A DNA stretch of 64,000 bases from Aphanomyces cochlioides (GCA_019828595.1 JAHQRK010000017.1:1116001-1180000); one strand, 5' to 3'. Positions 46,701 to 58,952 are shown, counted from the stretch's first letter. Numbers and translations: made by a program. The notes: a model not told the origin generated them from the letters alone.

Positions 46701-49061
46701 TCGAGCCAAGAAGAGCACAGGTTCAAGGCCGCCTTCTTCAGTGATTTTCTTGCGTAGATCAGCGTTCAACGCTACTTTGACGAGTGCATAGGCTGCGTAC
46801 TGCCGAACTTCCTGGTCCGGTGCGCTGGATAAGCTAATGAGAAGCGGAATCGATCCTTCTCGGACCATGATTTTGTGGTTCTCCACACAGGACGCTAAGT
46901 TTGCAATGGCTAGAATTGCAAAGCGTTGAATTTCAACCTAGACAGTTCTCGTCAAGTAAATTCGACGATAGAGCTCACCTCGACATCTTCAGAGCGTGCT
47001 AAGGACATGAGAGGATCCATGGATCCACATTCCATGAGGATAACTCGCTGATCTGGGTTTGTCGACAAGTTACACAAGCCAAGAGCGCCAACTCTCTGGC
47101 ATGCCATGTCCGGCGAAAGCAAAAACGAAATGAGGAGTTGGTGGCCGCCAGCCTGAATGATCTCACTGTGGTTTGCATGACGTGCACAAATATTTGCAAG
47201 AGCGCGGCCAGCTTCTCGTTGGACTTCGACAAATTGGGATCGCATGCACGCAATGAGTGGCGTGATACCGTTCTCCAATGCAATCATTGCCTGGTTTTCG
47301 TCCACTTCGGCCAAGTTGGCCAGCGTTCCCGTGCATTGTCTTGCAACTTGCATGTCTTCTGACTGCGCATGGGCAATCAATGGAGGGATAGCACCGCTCT
47401 TGGCAATTTCGTACTTCGTTTCTTCGCTCACACTCAAGTTGCACAGCGCACCACAAACTTCACGGAGGATCTCGACATCGTCAGAGATTAAAAGTCGCAC
47501 GAGCGGCTCAAGACCTCCTTCCTGCACGATTTTGATTTTGTTTGCTGCAGTCACGCTCAAACCACGGAGAGCTGCGGCGGCTTGGTGGTGTGCGTCTGAG
47601 TCTGCTGAGCATGCTAGTGTAATAATCGGCTGCAATCCACCTTCTTCAATCATTCGAGTATGATTTGCTTCGTTCGATGCCAAGTTAGCCAGCGCGTATG
47701 CAACGTAGAACTGACTCAATGCGTCCGATGAGCTGGACAGTGAAAACAGCGCAAGAAGACCGCCTTCTTCCACGATCGCAGGGTGGTTTGCCAACATTGC
47801 AGCAAGATTAGCGATGGCCAGCACGGCATACCGACGCGCCTCAAGTTCTCGATCAAATGCTTGCGCTAGGGCAATGATCGGTCGGATGAGACCCAAGCTC
47901 ACAACTGCAATCTGGTTGGCACCAAGGACACTGAGATTTGCAAGAGTAAGCGCAGCAAAACGCTGGCACACGTGATGATTCACAACGAGAGCTTTCGACA
48001 CTGGATCCAACACGCCTTGCACCATGAGAGTTTCGTGGATGTCTTCGTTGGCACTTAGGTTGGCCAAGCATCGACATGCCTCAGCCTTGGTATTTGGCTC
48101 ATCGCTAGAGGCAAGAGCTAGAACAGCCGCGAGCCCATTTTCACGAATGAGCTTGTGGTGAAGAACAGCCATTTCCATGAGGTTTGCCAGCGTACAGCAA
48201 GCGTGCTGCTCTACTGAAGGGTCGCCTGAGAGACACATGGCGACAATTGTGAGCAGCGCTCGATCTGATATCTCCATCTTGTTGCCTTCCATGCATGACA
48301 ACGTGCAAAATGATGCTGCAACTTCACGCTGAATATCGATTTCATCTGACCGGGCCATCAAAACGAGCGGATCAAGTATGCCCTCTTTCACAACCATGAG
48401 ACGATAGTCCGGAGTAATGCAAATGCCACGGAGTGCAGCCATGGATTGCCGTTGAGCGCTTAGATGGCTACAACAGGCCACTAAACAACAGTTTTTAGAA
48501 AGCTGGGAAGAGAGATAACGTACATGCAATAAGGCGTGGGATAGCACCTTGCTCGACAATCAACGGGCGGTATTCATTATTGACTGCCAAATTGGCAAGC
48601 GCAAACGCTGCATAGGCACCTAAGGCCGGCTCTTCAGGGTCAACCAGGTTCACCAAGGCTGAAATTGCATGTAGCTTGACAATTTCTTCATGATTTTCCG
48701 GTTCTGCCGCGAGATTCCCCACTGTCATGGCTGAATACTGTTTCCCAAGAATGTCACCTCCCTCTTTCTTCATGAGCTCTATCAATGGTGGCAAGACGCC
48801 TTCCTCCACAATCCGCAAGCGAATAGAAGCACACGACGAGGTGTTTCCAAGACACAAACATGCAAATCGGAGCGCTTGGTCGTCGGATGAGTCTGTGATC
48901 AAGTGCAACAAGGATCGCACGACGCCTTTCTCGACCATTTTCACATGGAATTCAGGGTTTGTCGATATCTCGGCAAGGTTAAACGACACTTCACGCTGCT
49001 CTGCAGGTTTGCGCTCTCGTCGTCCACGCGCAATGAGTTGCTCGAGCACTTTTGCTGCCAT
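37714..49061 (-). CDS. Giant armadillo-repeat protein (3,709 residues)
   Basis: One gene of about 11.3 kb with six exons (introns on the plus-strand scale 43423-43464, 44465-44510, 46594-46639, 46938-46978, 48481-48523). Coding length is 11,130 bases, exactly 3,710 codons. From residue 1 to near the end the protein is tandem ARM repeats of about 41-42 residues; I estimate 85-90. The pattern is LANLSANEDNHATMYKQGGL with PLIxL and RYAAMAL. Vac8-type repeats are the nearest match. Only the last 60 residues are non-repetitive and charged (QEYLDKKIQHEKNNVSPRS). There is no membrane segment or other domain. The likely role is a large protein-binding scaffold, of unknown partner. The start is the first ATG (MAAKVLEQLI). 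Confidence 0.9.
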
Positions 49062-49981
49062 GGTTCTCACATCCACGTCTTGTCCTTTCCCGTCTCCTAA
49101 TGACCTTTCGGACGTCTGGATACGATTTTGAATTATCCGAAAAAGCCAAAAAATATTAAATAGTGTGAATAGACTATAAATGGTGTAATACTGTTAAATA
49201 GTAAAATATCATTTTAGATTTTCATGAAAAAGTGATACAACACTTGTTAGCTCATTACTACTATTGTAGGGGCAGATTGGGATGATACACGCTATATACA
49301 AACTGTAATATAAATATCTAGGAGATCAAAATTGTGAGATTTAAAACGACTGGTGCATATAGAATGAAAGGGCCTTCCGATTCATGCTTTTCATTTTACA
49401 TACTACTGTACAGAAGATATGACCAAAAGACACGACCTTTCCCCCGCTGAAAAGCTCCTCGTTGTCAAATGTCATGAATACTTTATGAAACAAAAGGCTA
49501 CAATCAAGCAAGGAAAGTCCACAGTTGTCCGTGCTAGCGTTTGAAGACATGTACATGAGAACGATCGACGAAACTCCTTTGGTAGATGATGAGTGCCAAT
49601 CCAGCGACGAAGGCGGTGAAGTTGAGATTCCGAGTGACGATTTCGAAACCTCTGAAATATTATAAATCGGACTGTATAAATTGATATCTCATTTTCATTC
49701 CAGCCAATCATAGCCTAGACACTGCATACTAAATTAGCCCTAATCGCTACTAATCTGCATTTTCAATTTGCCTTAAATAAACTTCCCCCACACATATTTT
49801 GTCCTTATAGAGATATTTTTAAGCGATATCTTGAGATTTTTTATTTTCTTGATTCATGTAAATTGGTTCAGTATTGCCTGAGTTATGATTGGCCAACTGA
49901 TGCCATTCTGCCCCGACAATAGTACGTAGTATTTGATTTGAGTCGACGTCCCGAAAGAAGCATCTTCGCGCGCAGTAGATC
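49062..49981. other. Intergenic stretch upstream of the ARM and HECT genes
   Basis: AT-rich with repeated ATAGT/TTAAATAGT words. It holds a transposase-like relic (see 49419-49544) and a CCAAT-type site (GATTGGCC, about 49888) 94 bp upstream of the HECT gene. Nothing else is seen. Confidence 0.4.
49419..49544 (+). pseudogene. Possible transposase N-terminal relic
   Basis: A 41-codon frame, MTKRHDLSPAEKLLVVKCHE and on to VVRASV, resembles the start of helix-turn-helix transposase proteins that are common in oomycete genomes. The frame then stops, and no catalytic region follows. It could also be chance similarity. Confidence 0.3.
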
Positions 49982-52900
49982 ATGGAGACAACGAACGAAG
50001 GATCTCGAGGAGGCCGTGCGAAAAGCAACCGTGGAAGAAGACGAGGAGGGCGTAGTGACCGTCAAGGAAAGGGTGGTGATGAAAGCAATAATGATGCACC
50101 TGATATAGAGGCAGCAAAGCGCAACAAGAACGTCGTTGCACCTCTCACCGCTGCAGTTGCATCGTTATCGCTTGATGCGGTCAATGCATTCTTGAGTGAA
50201 AACGCATCTCTCATTGATCGATTGGATCACAAAGGAGAAACCGCGTTAACGACTGTGTGTGGACTCCGGAAAGTGCACTCGATGAAAATCCACACAGATA
50301 TTGTTGAAGCATTGTTTGCCCATGGAGCCCAGCTCTCCGTAAAGAATCAACAGGGACGGGCGGCATTTACTCTTGCCTGCTACCGGCGACATGTGCATCT
50401 ACTTCCGCTCCTACTCCGCGAAGCCGTAGCTCAAGAACAAATCAATCCATACGAGACGTTACCGCAATTACTCCTTGCCACGTTGGGCGATCTGGATAAC
50501 CGCAACAACCCTTCAGATCAAGCAACATGGGACGCTGCGCAACAAGATCCTGAGAAGTACTTGCAAACAGTCCAGTTTCTGATTGAGCAAACGAAAGCAC
50601 TTGCCAACGGCAATGTGTTTATCCGACATGCGTGCCAAGCAGTAAACAGCCGTGGTCTCACACCTTTGCATCTTGCCGCTGGGCTATTTCAACCCAAAAC
50701 AGTCCAATTTCTTCTCGAAAACTATGTCGAAGCGCACGAGCATGAAGACAACACGTTATCGATGACACCTATTCGTTATTTGGACTTGTGTTTCAGCCAA
50801 GTGGAGGGCTTTCTCACAGAAGCAGCAGAGCATTCGGACGCTCGTTCTGGTGACGTAAGGCGGGGCCGTGGGAAGAAGCAAGGAGGGCGAAACCAAGTCA
50901 TGTCAACAATTGGAATTGGTAAATGTTTTCCACTAGGAGATTCTCATTCGTTGCTAGAAACTCAACAACGCGCCGTCGATACGCTCTTGGTACTCGGTCA
51001 GCACTGCGGTACGATTGATGTGAATCTTTGTCGTAATTATCTGGTAGGTATAGAACCACTGTTTATGAGTCATGGATGTTTTGCGATTCGAAGCCGTCGA
51101 CTCAAGAACGCGCTTGTTGCCCGCCTTGGTCTTGCTTCGATTTTAGAAAAGGTAGATGGGCACCAATGCAATTTGCAATGAGCGTGCTCTAGACCTGCGA
51201 TTCTCGAGAGAATATGGGTGATTCCAAGCTCGTCATTCTGGATTATGTTGGTGGCCTATACAGAGCCCTCCACAGAAATTCTGACTTGTTAACCTTTTGG
51301 AATGCAGCCATTAATCCCCAAGACAGTAACTTGGGCGATCTTCGCCCGTTCACAGCCTCTAGCATGGACTGGATGGTCTCGGGATTGATCAGTCAAAATC
51401 AAAATCCAAGATTTGTGAGCACATGGGTATATATTATCAGTGATGTGTTGAAACTGTATGCTCCTGATGCGCCGACGAACACCTGTTCGACACCAACATG
51501 GCCCAAATTCCTTTCGACTGACTTCTATCTGTCAATTACTACATCCATAGCACGCACAGGTACTGCGTAAACGGAAGAATGTTTCTAATCTTCAATATCT
51601 CTAGCTAATCGACTACTATTCAACTTATGCGAATCGGACACGACAGATGATGAGTTTGAAACTAAAGTCCTTTTTGCCAAATTTGAAATGTTTCTACTGT
51701 GGTTTGTACCCCATGTATTCATGATATCTGAAGACGCAAGTGGAGTTTTCCAAACTGTCATTGCGCCACTGCAAGATCTTTGGTCCCTAACAAATATGGC
51801 ATTGCAAGTTCTTTCAGAAGAGGTTTATTCGCCTGGTCGATTTGCGGTCATTCTGCACTTGTTGCAGCTTCTCTCTCAGCTCCAAACTTGCTTCGAGACA
51901 GGACAAACACAGCAATTATATCTGGTATGCAGTGAGAGTTGTTCCGGATTTTGACATGAATAATGTAGCTTCTAAAGGCACAAGTCAACAAACCTCACGT
52001 TCAAACGTGGAAGGAGTCCGACCAAGTTATGGTCCCTATTGCCTTGAAATTAATTGCTTCCAAGTTTGATCTGCCTTCCACCTTCGTTGAATGGATGAAA
52101 CCTCTTCGTACCCAAGTGAACGTCTTGATCCGGTAAGCCCTTCACACAAGGTATTATCAAGAACTCATGCATTTCACAGATCTGAAGTTCGTTTACTCCA
52201 AGAACATTTTCAAGAGTGGCTCTCACATCCCAGCTTCATCACGACAGAAAATAAGATGGAATACCTCGAAGCTGTGGCAGATGATCGTCAAGGCAACTTC
52301 CATCTTACAATCAACCGACAGATCTCGTCAGTATTTTTTCTCGACTTTATCATTCAACAGGTAATCATCTTATCAAAGTTCTTCATGATCTTGTGTCGGT
52401 AGGTTTTGTGCACTCCTGGTCGAAATTTAACTGGTGAAATGGAAATTATATTCTTAAACGAACCTGGTCTTGGCGTGGGTCCGCTACGGTAGGTCGTATT
52501 CCACTAAAGAGTTACTAATTTCTCGTCAAGGGAGTTCTTTGAACTTGTGAGTCGACATTTCTTCAATCCCAATTTTCGAGTACCATCAGAGGAAGCAGAT
52601 GATACGCTGCCATCGTCTGATGCCACGAAATCCATTGGCAGTCAGTGGCTAAAGCTTGCACGCAAAAATAGTTCGATCCAGGAAACCAACACTTCGTCCG
52701 ATGCGCCATCAGCTACGAAGAATTTGTCAGCCTCTCTATGGTTGCCGCTGTTTTCATTTACTGATGACAGCCAAAGCATGCTCGGCATGCAAAACCCACC
52801 CCTATCAGTGTCTACTGCTCCAGAAGATCATGACGGTGTACTCCATGTACGCTTTGATCAACTTGTTGAAAATGTTGAGCTCGGAAAAGTTTATCGATGT

Positions 52901-53853
52901 GTGGGGCGTTTGATGGGCCTTGCACTACGTCACCAAGCACCCCTTGGTGTGCTATTCCCTCTTGCTTTTTGGAAAGTGGTTCTTGGAGAGCGAGTGACAT
53001 GGGAGGATTACACAGCCCACAATCCCGACTACCAAAAAAGCCTGCGAATGATTCTTGACCATGATTTTGACGCAGACCCGACTTTGGAGATGTATTTTGA
53101 AACTTGTGGACCCGTTACCGTAAGCGACTCAAACTCGAAGATCTACACGGCCGAAATTGAGCTTGAATTGAATGGTAAAACGAAGCGAGTGACAAATGCC
53201 AACAAAAAGCGCTTTGTCGACTTGAGTGCAGCTCGATACTTTTGCAATAGTATGCCACTTTTGAACGCTTTTCAAAAGGTAAACATTTAAAAGCTACTTG
53301 GTCGACACTAACCATTGCGTAGGGTGTCTTGGAGGTAATTTACAAGAAATACTTAAGGTGGTTCAGTCCGGAAGAGCTGCAGTCGGTGGTCCAAGGTCCA
53401 GTTACGATTGATCTGAAGGCATTACAAAATCATGTTCACTACACTCGTCCAGCACACAGCCAGCATCCGACAATTGCACACTTTTGGGCTGTCGTGCAAG
53501 GAATGGACGAATCCACTCTGCGCCGCTTGCTCCTATTTTGGTCGGGATCGTCGCTTCCACCGTTGTTTGGCTTTGATTCCCTTGGGGTAAGTGAGCTATA
53601 TGGTGGAATCGTGAAGTCTCATGTCAATTAGAGCAATTGGTCGATTAAATTAATGTCTCGTGATGATTCGACGCAATGGCCTTGCCCTCAAGCTGTTACT
53701 TGGTGAGCTTTAAACTATGCTGCATTTGATCTCACTCGACTCATCTCTAGTGAATTCCAATTGCTCTTGCCTCAATATCCGTCCCGAGAAATCCTGAAAG
53801 AAAAGCTGCTAGTGGCGCTCACTTATGGAAGCTTTGGCTTTGATCGCGTGTAA
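49982..53853 (+). CDS. Ankyrin-HECT E3 ubiquitin ligase
   Basis: 1,157 residues in ten exons; nine introns of 41-48 nt (51152-51192, 51560-51604, 51925-51968, 52133-52179, 52361-52402, 52489-52530, 53279-53322, 53587-53631, 53703-53750). An Arg/Gly-rich N-terminus precedes ankyrin repeats (about residues 55-260; HKGETALTTVCGLRK, SRGLTPLHLAAGLFQ). A helical middle follows. The HECT domain occupies the last 380 residues: REFFELVSRHFFNPNF, RLMGLALRHQAPLGVLFPLA and GMDESTLRRLLLFWSGSSLP. The end is AVTCEFQLLLPQYPS, whose Cys is the expected ubiquitin-accepting residue; its codon is split by the last intron. It should transfer ubiquitin to substrates chosen by the ankyrin part. It converges with the RING gene, with 21 bp between stops. 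Confidence 0.93.
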
Positions 53854-53874
53854 TTCATTCGCTTAATCCAACAA

Positions 53875-54607
53875 CTATTCGACTGTCTCGGTCGGTCTTG
53901 GTAGTGGAACTGCTCCTGGTTGCTGAAATGTTGCTGGATTCGAGTTTTCATTGTCAGGAGCAGAAGGATCGACAGGTTCATAGCGTCGTTGCGGCAACGA
54001 TTGGTACTCTTCGCCCCACATCATCGAGTGGAAAAAGAGATATATGAGCTTGAAAGGATACAAAACGGCATTCCACAGAATCAAGAGCCACTGGACAAAC
54101 TCCAGCCACCACGACGCCTTTGTAGATGCGGCATCTGTTCCTTTTCCAGCTTTTCGCGTCCCAACTAGCTGGACAACAGTTCCAGGCCAGACATCGCCTT
54201 TCTTGAGAATTTTTCCACGATGAATGACTCGTGCGTGATCCCTACAAATATGTGCAAATACTTCAAAGGTGGAAACTGTGATCTTACAGTTGGAATAACT
54301 TTGCCAGCTTATCGGTTGGATCTTGAACGCTCCAAATGCTCACATAGAGCACATATGTAACATTGCAGAACTTGACATTGCAAGGGGCTTCGCGCTGCGC
54401 CTCATTGCCATTGGCATCCATTTGCCGTACGACTTTCACCACCGTTTGGCAGACGCTGCATTGGTTTTTGTTTGAATTCAGTTTCAGGCACGCACATGAG
54501 AGACAGAAGACATGTCGACAGTCTGTCACACACTGATCTGGCTGTCCTTCGAGGTCTCGGTTGCACAATCTGCATCGAGCTAGCAACGGCGCGGTTGGCT
54601 CGGTCAT
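53875..54607 (-). CDS. RING-UBL membrane-anchored protein
   Basis: 228 residues, two exons (intron on the plus-strand scale 54242-54287). After MTEPTAPLLAR comes a RING-type zinc-binding segment (CRLCNRDLEGQPDQC, CRHVFCLSC, CSVC). A spliced ubiquitin-like segment follows (DPTDKLAKLFQLDHARVIHR, GKILKKGDVWPGTVVQLVG). Then a hydrophobic stretch (WLLILWNAVLYPFKLIYLFF) probably anchors it in a membrane, leaving a Pro-rich tail. It is a likely ubiquitin ligase or shuttle; combining RING, UBL and a membrane helix in so small a protein is unusual. It converges with the ankyrin-HECT ligase, which may be chance. Confidence 0.7.
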
Positions 54608-54693
54608 CTTGGAATCTCGAAAGAAGTGCAATGAGAGATAACCCCTTCACCCCTTAAACCCCATTTGTTGAAACCCTCCAACCCTTACCTTGA

Positions 54694-54716
54694 TTTGATT
54701 GGCTAAAAACGTAACT
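54694..54716 (+). promoter_or_regulatory. CCAAT-type element beside the MYND-PDZ start
   Basis: TTTGATTGGCTAAAAACGTA, starting 26 bp upstream of the ATG at 54720. It nearly copies the element at 19105-19127. Confidence 0.4.
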
Positions 54717-54719
54717 GCT

Positions 54720-57041
54720 ATGAGAAAGTCTCCAAGAAACTCTCAAAATAGCAACCAGCATAGCATGGGCCGTGGCGCTATCAAGGTTGATCCCAGGATG
54801 ACAGCTCTGCGGCGAGCGAGCAGCTGCAGTGCTTTGCCTAACTTCGATGAGCAGAGTCTCAAAGCTATGCTGCTACAAAGCAGTACGAAGTGGGAAGCCT
54901 GTACAGCATGTGGAAAAGAAGACACAGTTGTGCCGTGCACGTGGTGCAAGACTGCCATGTATTGCTCAGAGTCCTGCCAGACTAGCCACGCTAGTATGCA
55001 CCGCCTGCACTGCAAAAGTGCCACTCAACTGGATGATAAAAGCCCCATGGACAACAACTCAGCCAGAAATGAATCCTTCACAAGCTCTCCATCGCCTCGA
55101 ACCCATCGCCACTTTTCAAAGCACGCGTTGAAAACGATTTTTGCACTGCCAAGCCTCGTCACGTCAGCACTTGAAAAGCGAAAGAAGAGTCCTCCAGTGG
55201 CATGTGAAGACGTGGCGTGCTTGGAAGATCGTCCGCCGAGTCCAATTGCTGTACTTGAAGAACCCGAACAACATTCACCCGAGCAACAATCGCCCGAGAA
55301 ACCATCGAACGAACCTTGGTCTGTCGGTCATCCCGACTTCATTCGATGCAAATTTGTCGTATGGCATGGCGGTGTTCCCGGCTTCCATGTTGGCTACGAT
55401 CCCGACGGCCACGGTGGCCTAGTCGTCGATGCTATCACTGGCCCATTCGCTTGGTCTGAAGGGATTTGCGTGGGCGACAAACTCGAATTAATCGGTGGAG
55501 TCTCGGTTGCTGACATGGATCCACATGGTGCCTTGGCTTTGCTACGCATGTCGGATATTCCCACGGTACGACGCAACTACTCCATCGAATTTTAAGCCTT
55601 CGCCATCCACTAGGTCTTGCGCTTCCGCTCGCCAGGGCCTGTGACTACTGAGATCTTTGAAGTACCTCTCCAAGTGCACGAAAAGCTTGGCGTGACTTTT
55701 GCTGCTGACGGTCTAGAAGCTATTCCCGTCGTGAACCGCATGACAGATCGCACGGACACCCTGGCTCGAACCTACAACATTACCTGTGGGGCTGTCTTGG
55801 TATGCATGGACAGCATCGACTCTATCTCCCTTGGGCTGGCTGGAGCCATGGGCCTTTTGGCTCGACGTACTGCACCTATGGTCCTACAATTTCAACGGCG
55901 CATCTCGAATCCAGAGCCCCCGTCGGCACTTCAATTACCTCCAGCACGTAGTAGCACGTTTCTGTCTGTGTCGTCTGTTGGCAGGGATACATGTAGTCCT
56001 CGACTGTCAATTGCTGCTACAACCATTGACGAATCTCGTGGAGAGCTCTTCATTGTGTGGCGCCATGGTCCATTGGGATTGACGTTAATTCCATGCCCGG
56101 AGACGGGTCTACCCAAAGTAAACCGACTGACGGGCAAAGGGCGATCAGCTTTGATTGACCGCGTGCAGCATGGGTACTCGCTCGTCTCAATCAATGGAGA
56201 CAACGTGGAACCAGGAGCATTCCAACGAACGTGCGACCGCTTGCATTCCCTTGAGAAGCCTCTTCTATTGCTCTTTCGTCCTCCACCAGCTAGTTCATCT
56301 CTCAATGACTCGTTTGTCATGGCCGTGCCGACAAAACCATTGCGTCCTCGATGCTACACGCGGCGCAAGTCGTCCATTGCTGCACGCCACATCGAATATG
56401 AAGTTCTGTGGGAACGAGCTCCCCTTGGTTTGGTGCTTGGCACGGGTGCTTGCTTGCCGTTTGTGAAGCGAATCAAGCCCGATTGTTCTCTGCGGTTGAA
56501 GCGCAACATAGTGGGGGATCAACTTGTGGCCGTCAACAACTTTGCGACTCGCGATCTCGCAGCTCAACCCTTGGCATCTCTGTTGCGTTGCGCAGTTTTC
56601 CCCGCCGTGTTGCGGTTTCGTCGGGTTGTGTCTTCAGAAAATGAGCAAGAGAACGACGAGGCCAGACAATGGACGATTTCCGACGATTCCGCCAGTGACG
56701 ACGAGCTACCCGCGACGTTTACTCGTTCGTTCAACGTGGTGTGGCAAGGGGGCGATCTTGGTATCACGTTCGAGTGCGTGGCGGGCGCGATTTCAGTCAA
56801 GCGCATTGCTCCCCTTGGTTGTGCCCGTCGTACCAACATGGTGCTTGTTGGGGATATCCTTGTCAGCATCAACGGTCGGCGTTTACCGAAGGAGCAGCCA
56901 TTCAAAGACACCATGACGCATATCCTCTCGCTGAAGAAACCTGTCATCCTTGGCTTTGAACGTGACTCGATTTGCTTTGTCGATGACGACACCGAAGACG
57001 ACAATTTGATTCATTCCAACTATGGCCCCACACAGCTCTAA
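54720..57041 (+). CDS. MYND zinc finger protein with five PDZ-like repeats
   Basis: 757 residues, two exons (intron 55566-55613). Near residue 60 is a MYND zinc finger (CTACGKEDTVVPCTWC, YCSESCQTSHASMHRLHC). A Ser/Pro/Glu-rich linker follows. Five repeats of about 80 residues then show a PDZ-like pattern of an aromatic-rich first strand (FVVWHGGVPGFHVGY, FIVWRHGPLGLTLI, VLWERAPLGLVLG, VVWQGGDLGITFE) and a later GD-L-xINGxx turn (GDKLELIGGVSV, GYSLVSINGD, GDQLVAVNN, GDILVSINGRRL); the second repeat is the most diverged. PDZ and MYND modules both bind peptides, so a scaffold or adaptor role is inferred. I do not recognise the combination. The start is the first ATG of the frame. Confidence 0.75.
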
Positions 57042-57810
57042 CTCGTTGACATGTATTTAGTCGTGTTTCTTCAATTCCATCTCTCATTATATTAACTTCC
57101 CCCCTGTCGTTCCCCACCATCCCCCCGACTCTACTACAGTCATAGCCACCAAAGAGAGCCCTAATTCTGGGCTGCCTTGTGTCTTCTTGTCCACAATTCG
57201 TGGTGTAGGGACGAGTAAGCCCAGCTGGTGGAATATATTCGGACACATAGGATAGAGAGTGTGCCAAGTGGGTTCATTGCCATCGTGTCACCTCCACGCT
57301 CATGCCTCGAAACAATACAGTTTTACGTCCCACTACACTATCATATTTCATCAGGTAAAATATTATTTCTCACATATATTAAATTATGAGGTATTGTCAT
57401 ATTCTCCACTGTTGGAAACTACTGTATATCCAAGTTTCTCTCATGTCCACACTTTTAAAATATTAAAAGATGCTCAAACAGTCTTAGTCAAAGAATTTTG
57501 CTAATGTCTGGCGTCAACGAGCTGTTTACTGTTCAAGACTACGGCTTGTATCAATTCACGTAAGGTGGTACATTTCAAAACCTGTTTAATCTGATATTCT
57601 AATGAATAATATATTAAAGGTATTGCTTAATAGAGTATTTGTGTGGTTGTGATTTGTATGCAGAACGAGCTGATTTGCCATCTGACCTTGCTCCAGCGGC
57701 CATTTTAGAACCGCAGTTTGGCGGTAAAACCTGTCGAAGCAAATGAAAATTTCCAGCCGGAGAACTGGAAAACCGACTGGAAAAGCTTCCATTAAACTTT
57801 TTTACGCGAA
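57042..57810. other. Intergenic stretch before the PX gene
   Basis: AT-rich around 57340-57620; no coding frame and no convincing repeat or promoter motif is seen. Confidence 0.4.
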
Positions 57811-58617
57811 ATGCAAACGTTGCTCCGTCGAGTCCATCGCCGCACGCCGCCGTCTCACCGCGTCGTGTTGAAGAAAGGACCTGTCGAATACTCGCTCCAA
57901 ACACCAGGGGATTTTACGATCAAGCACGTCACGGCCACGCCGTCGTCGCAATGTATGCTCTACACGACGCACATGCGAAATGCCCACACGGGCACGAGTT
58001 GGGTGGTTCACCGTCGATTCACCGACTTTATGGTGCTCCGAACGAAACTCATTGCTGTCTTGGAACCCTTTCACTGCTTTGTGTCTGCCTCGATCCTTCG
58101 ACTCAAGAATCTGCCGTTCCCGAAACGTGTCGCGTTTGTCAGCCAACGTGTAGTCCGACGACGGGAATTGGCTTTTTTGGATTTTCTCCAAGGCGTCCAT
58201 GCACTCTTGCTCGACAGTGCCAATGGTCTCGATGAGCACCTCATGCTTCGATGCTTTTCCATCTTTCGAGGTTTTCTCGGCAGCATGGATGTGCTTCATC
58301 CCTCTCATGCAGACTATTTCTGTCTTATTGTAACGCCTCAAGACACTTCAGCTTCCAAAAAGCAGGATGTGCCACCTTGTGGTCGTTTGGATCCCGTCGA
58401 CGAAGAAGACAGCAATGACGAAGACTGCACCAGCGACGGCGACGTGAGCTGCACATTGAACGAGAGCAGCCGATCCTGTATGAGCTTTGACGACTCATCA
58501 CGTGGATCAATCGCCCTTGGCAAGAAAGGAAGTCAAAGTGCATGTGGTGCATCCAAAGCCTATTCCATGTTCTTCCCACGACGACTGACGCTGTGTCAAC
58601 AAGCTGCGCGGTCATGA
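57811..58617 (+). CDS. PX-domain (phosphoinositide-binding) protein
   Basis: 268 residues, intronless. The PX domain spans about residues 30-150. It includes WVVHRRFTDFMVLRTKL (the RRxxDF lipid-binding motif), ILRLKNLPFPKRV (the proline-rich loop) and RRRELAFLDFLQGVHALLL. The remaining C-terminus is acidic and Ser-rich (DEEDSNDEDCTSDGDVSC), probably disordered. PX proteins bind phosphoinositides and act in membrane trafficking; no other domain shows a specific role. The ATG at 57811 is the first in the frame. Confidence 0.87.
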   Translation: MQTLLRRVHRRTPPSHRVVLKKGPVEYSLQTPGDFTIKHVTATPSSQCMLYTTHMRNAHTGTSWVVHRRFTDFMVLRTKLIAVLEPFHCFVSASILRLKNLPFPKRVAFVSQRVVRRRELAFLDFLQGVHALLLDSANGLDEHLMLRCFSIFRGFLGSMDVLHPSHADYFCLIVTPQDTSASKKQDVPPCGRLDPVDEEDSNDEDCTSDGDVSCTLNESSRSCMSFDDSSRGSIALGKKGSQSACGASKAYSMFFPRRLTLCQQAARS

Positions 58618-58952
58618 TCTTGCTGTCTGTCCCTTCCTTTTCCTTGTTTTCCATGATTTGTGGAAATTCTTCCGGATAAACTGAAAATTGATGTTTTTAT
58701 GCAGTATTTTGGAGAAAAAACAAATTGCATACAAAATCCCTGTTAGAATTTGAAAATATAGATTCAGAAAAATATTATCCAGAAACCCAAACATGAAAAT
58801 GATTTTTTTCTGTTTTTTCAAATATTTTGTATTTAAATATCATCCTTTCCACTAAGAAAAAACTTTTTCTCATTTTCTTTTTTTTTACCAAGATAAAAAG
58901 ATCCAAAATTGATCTCCGAGACAACAGAATCCGTCAAGATCGATCCTGCCCC
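58618..58952. other. AT-rich intergenic stretch upstream of the MAP kinase
   Basis: Contains long A/T runs and a CCGGAT site (about 58671) on the far side; nothing gene-like. Confidence 0.4.
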
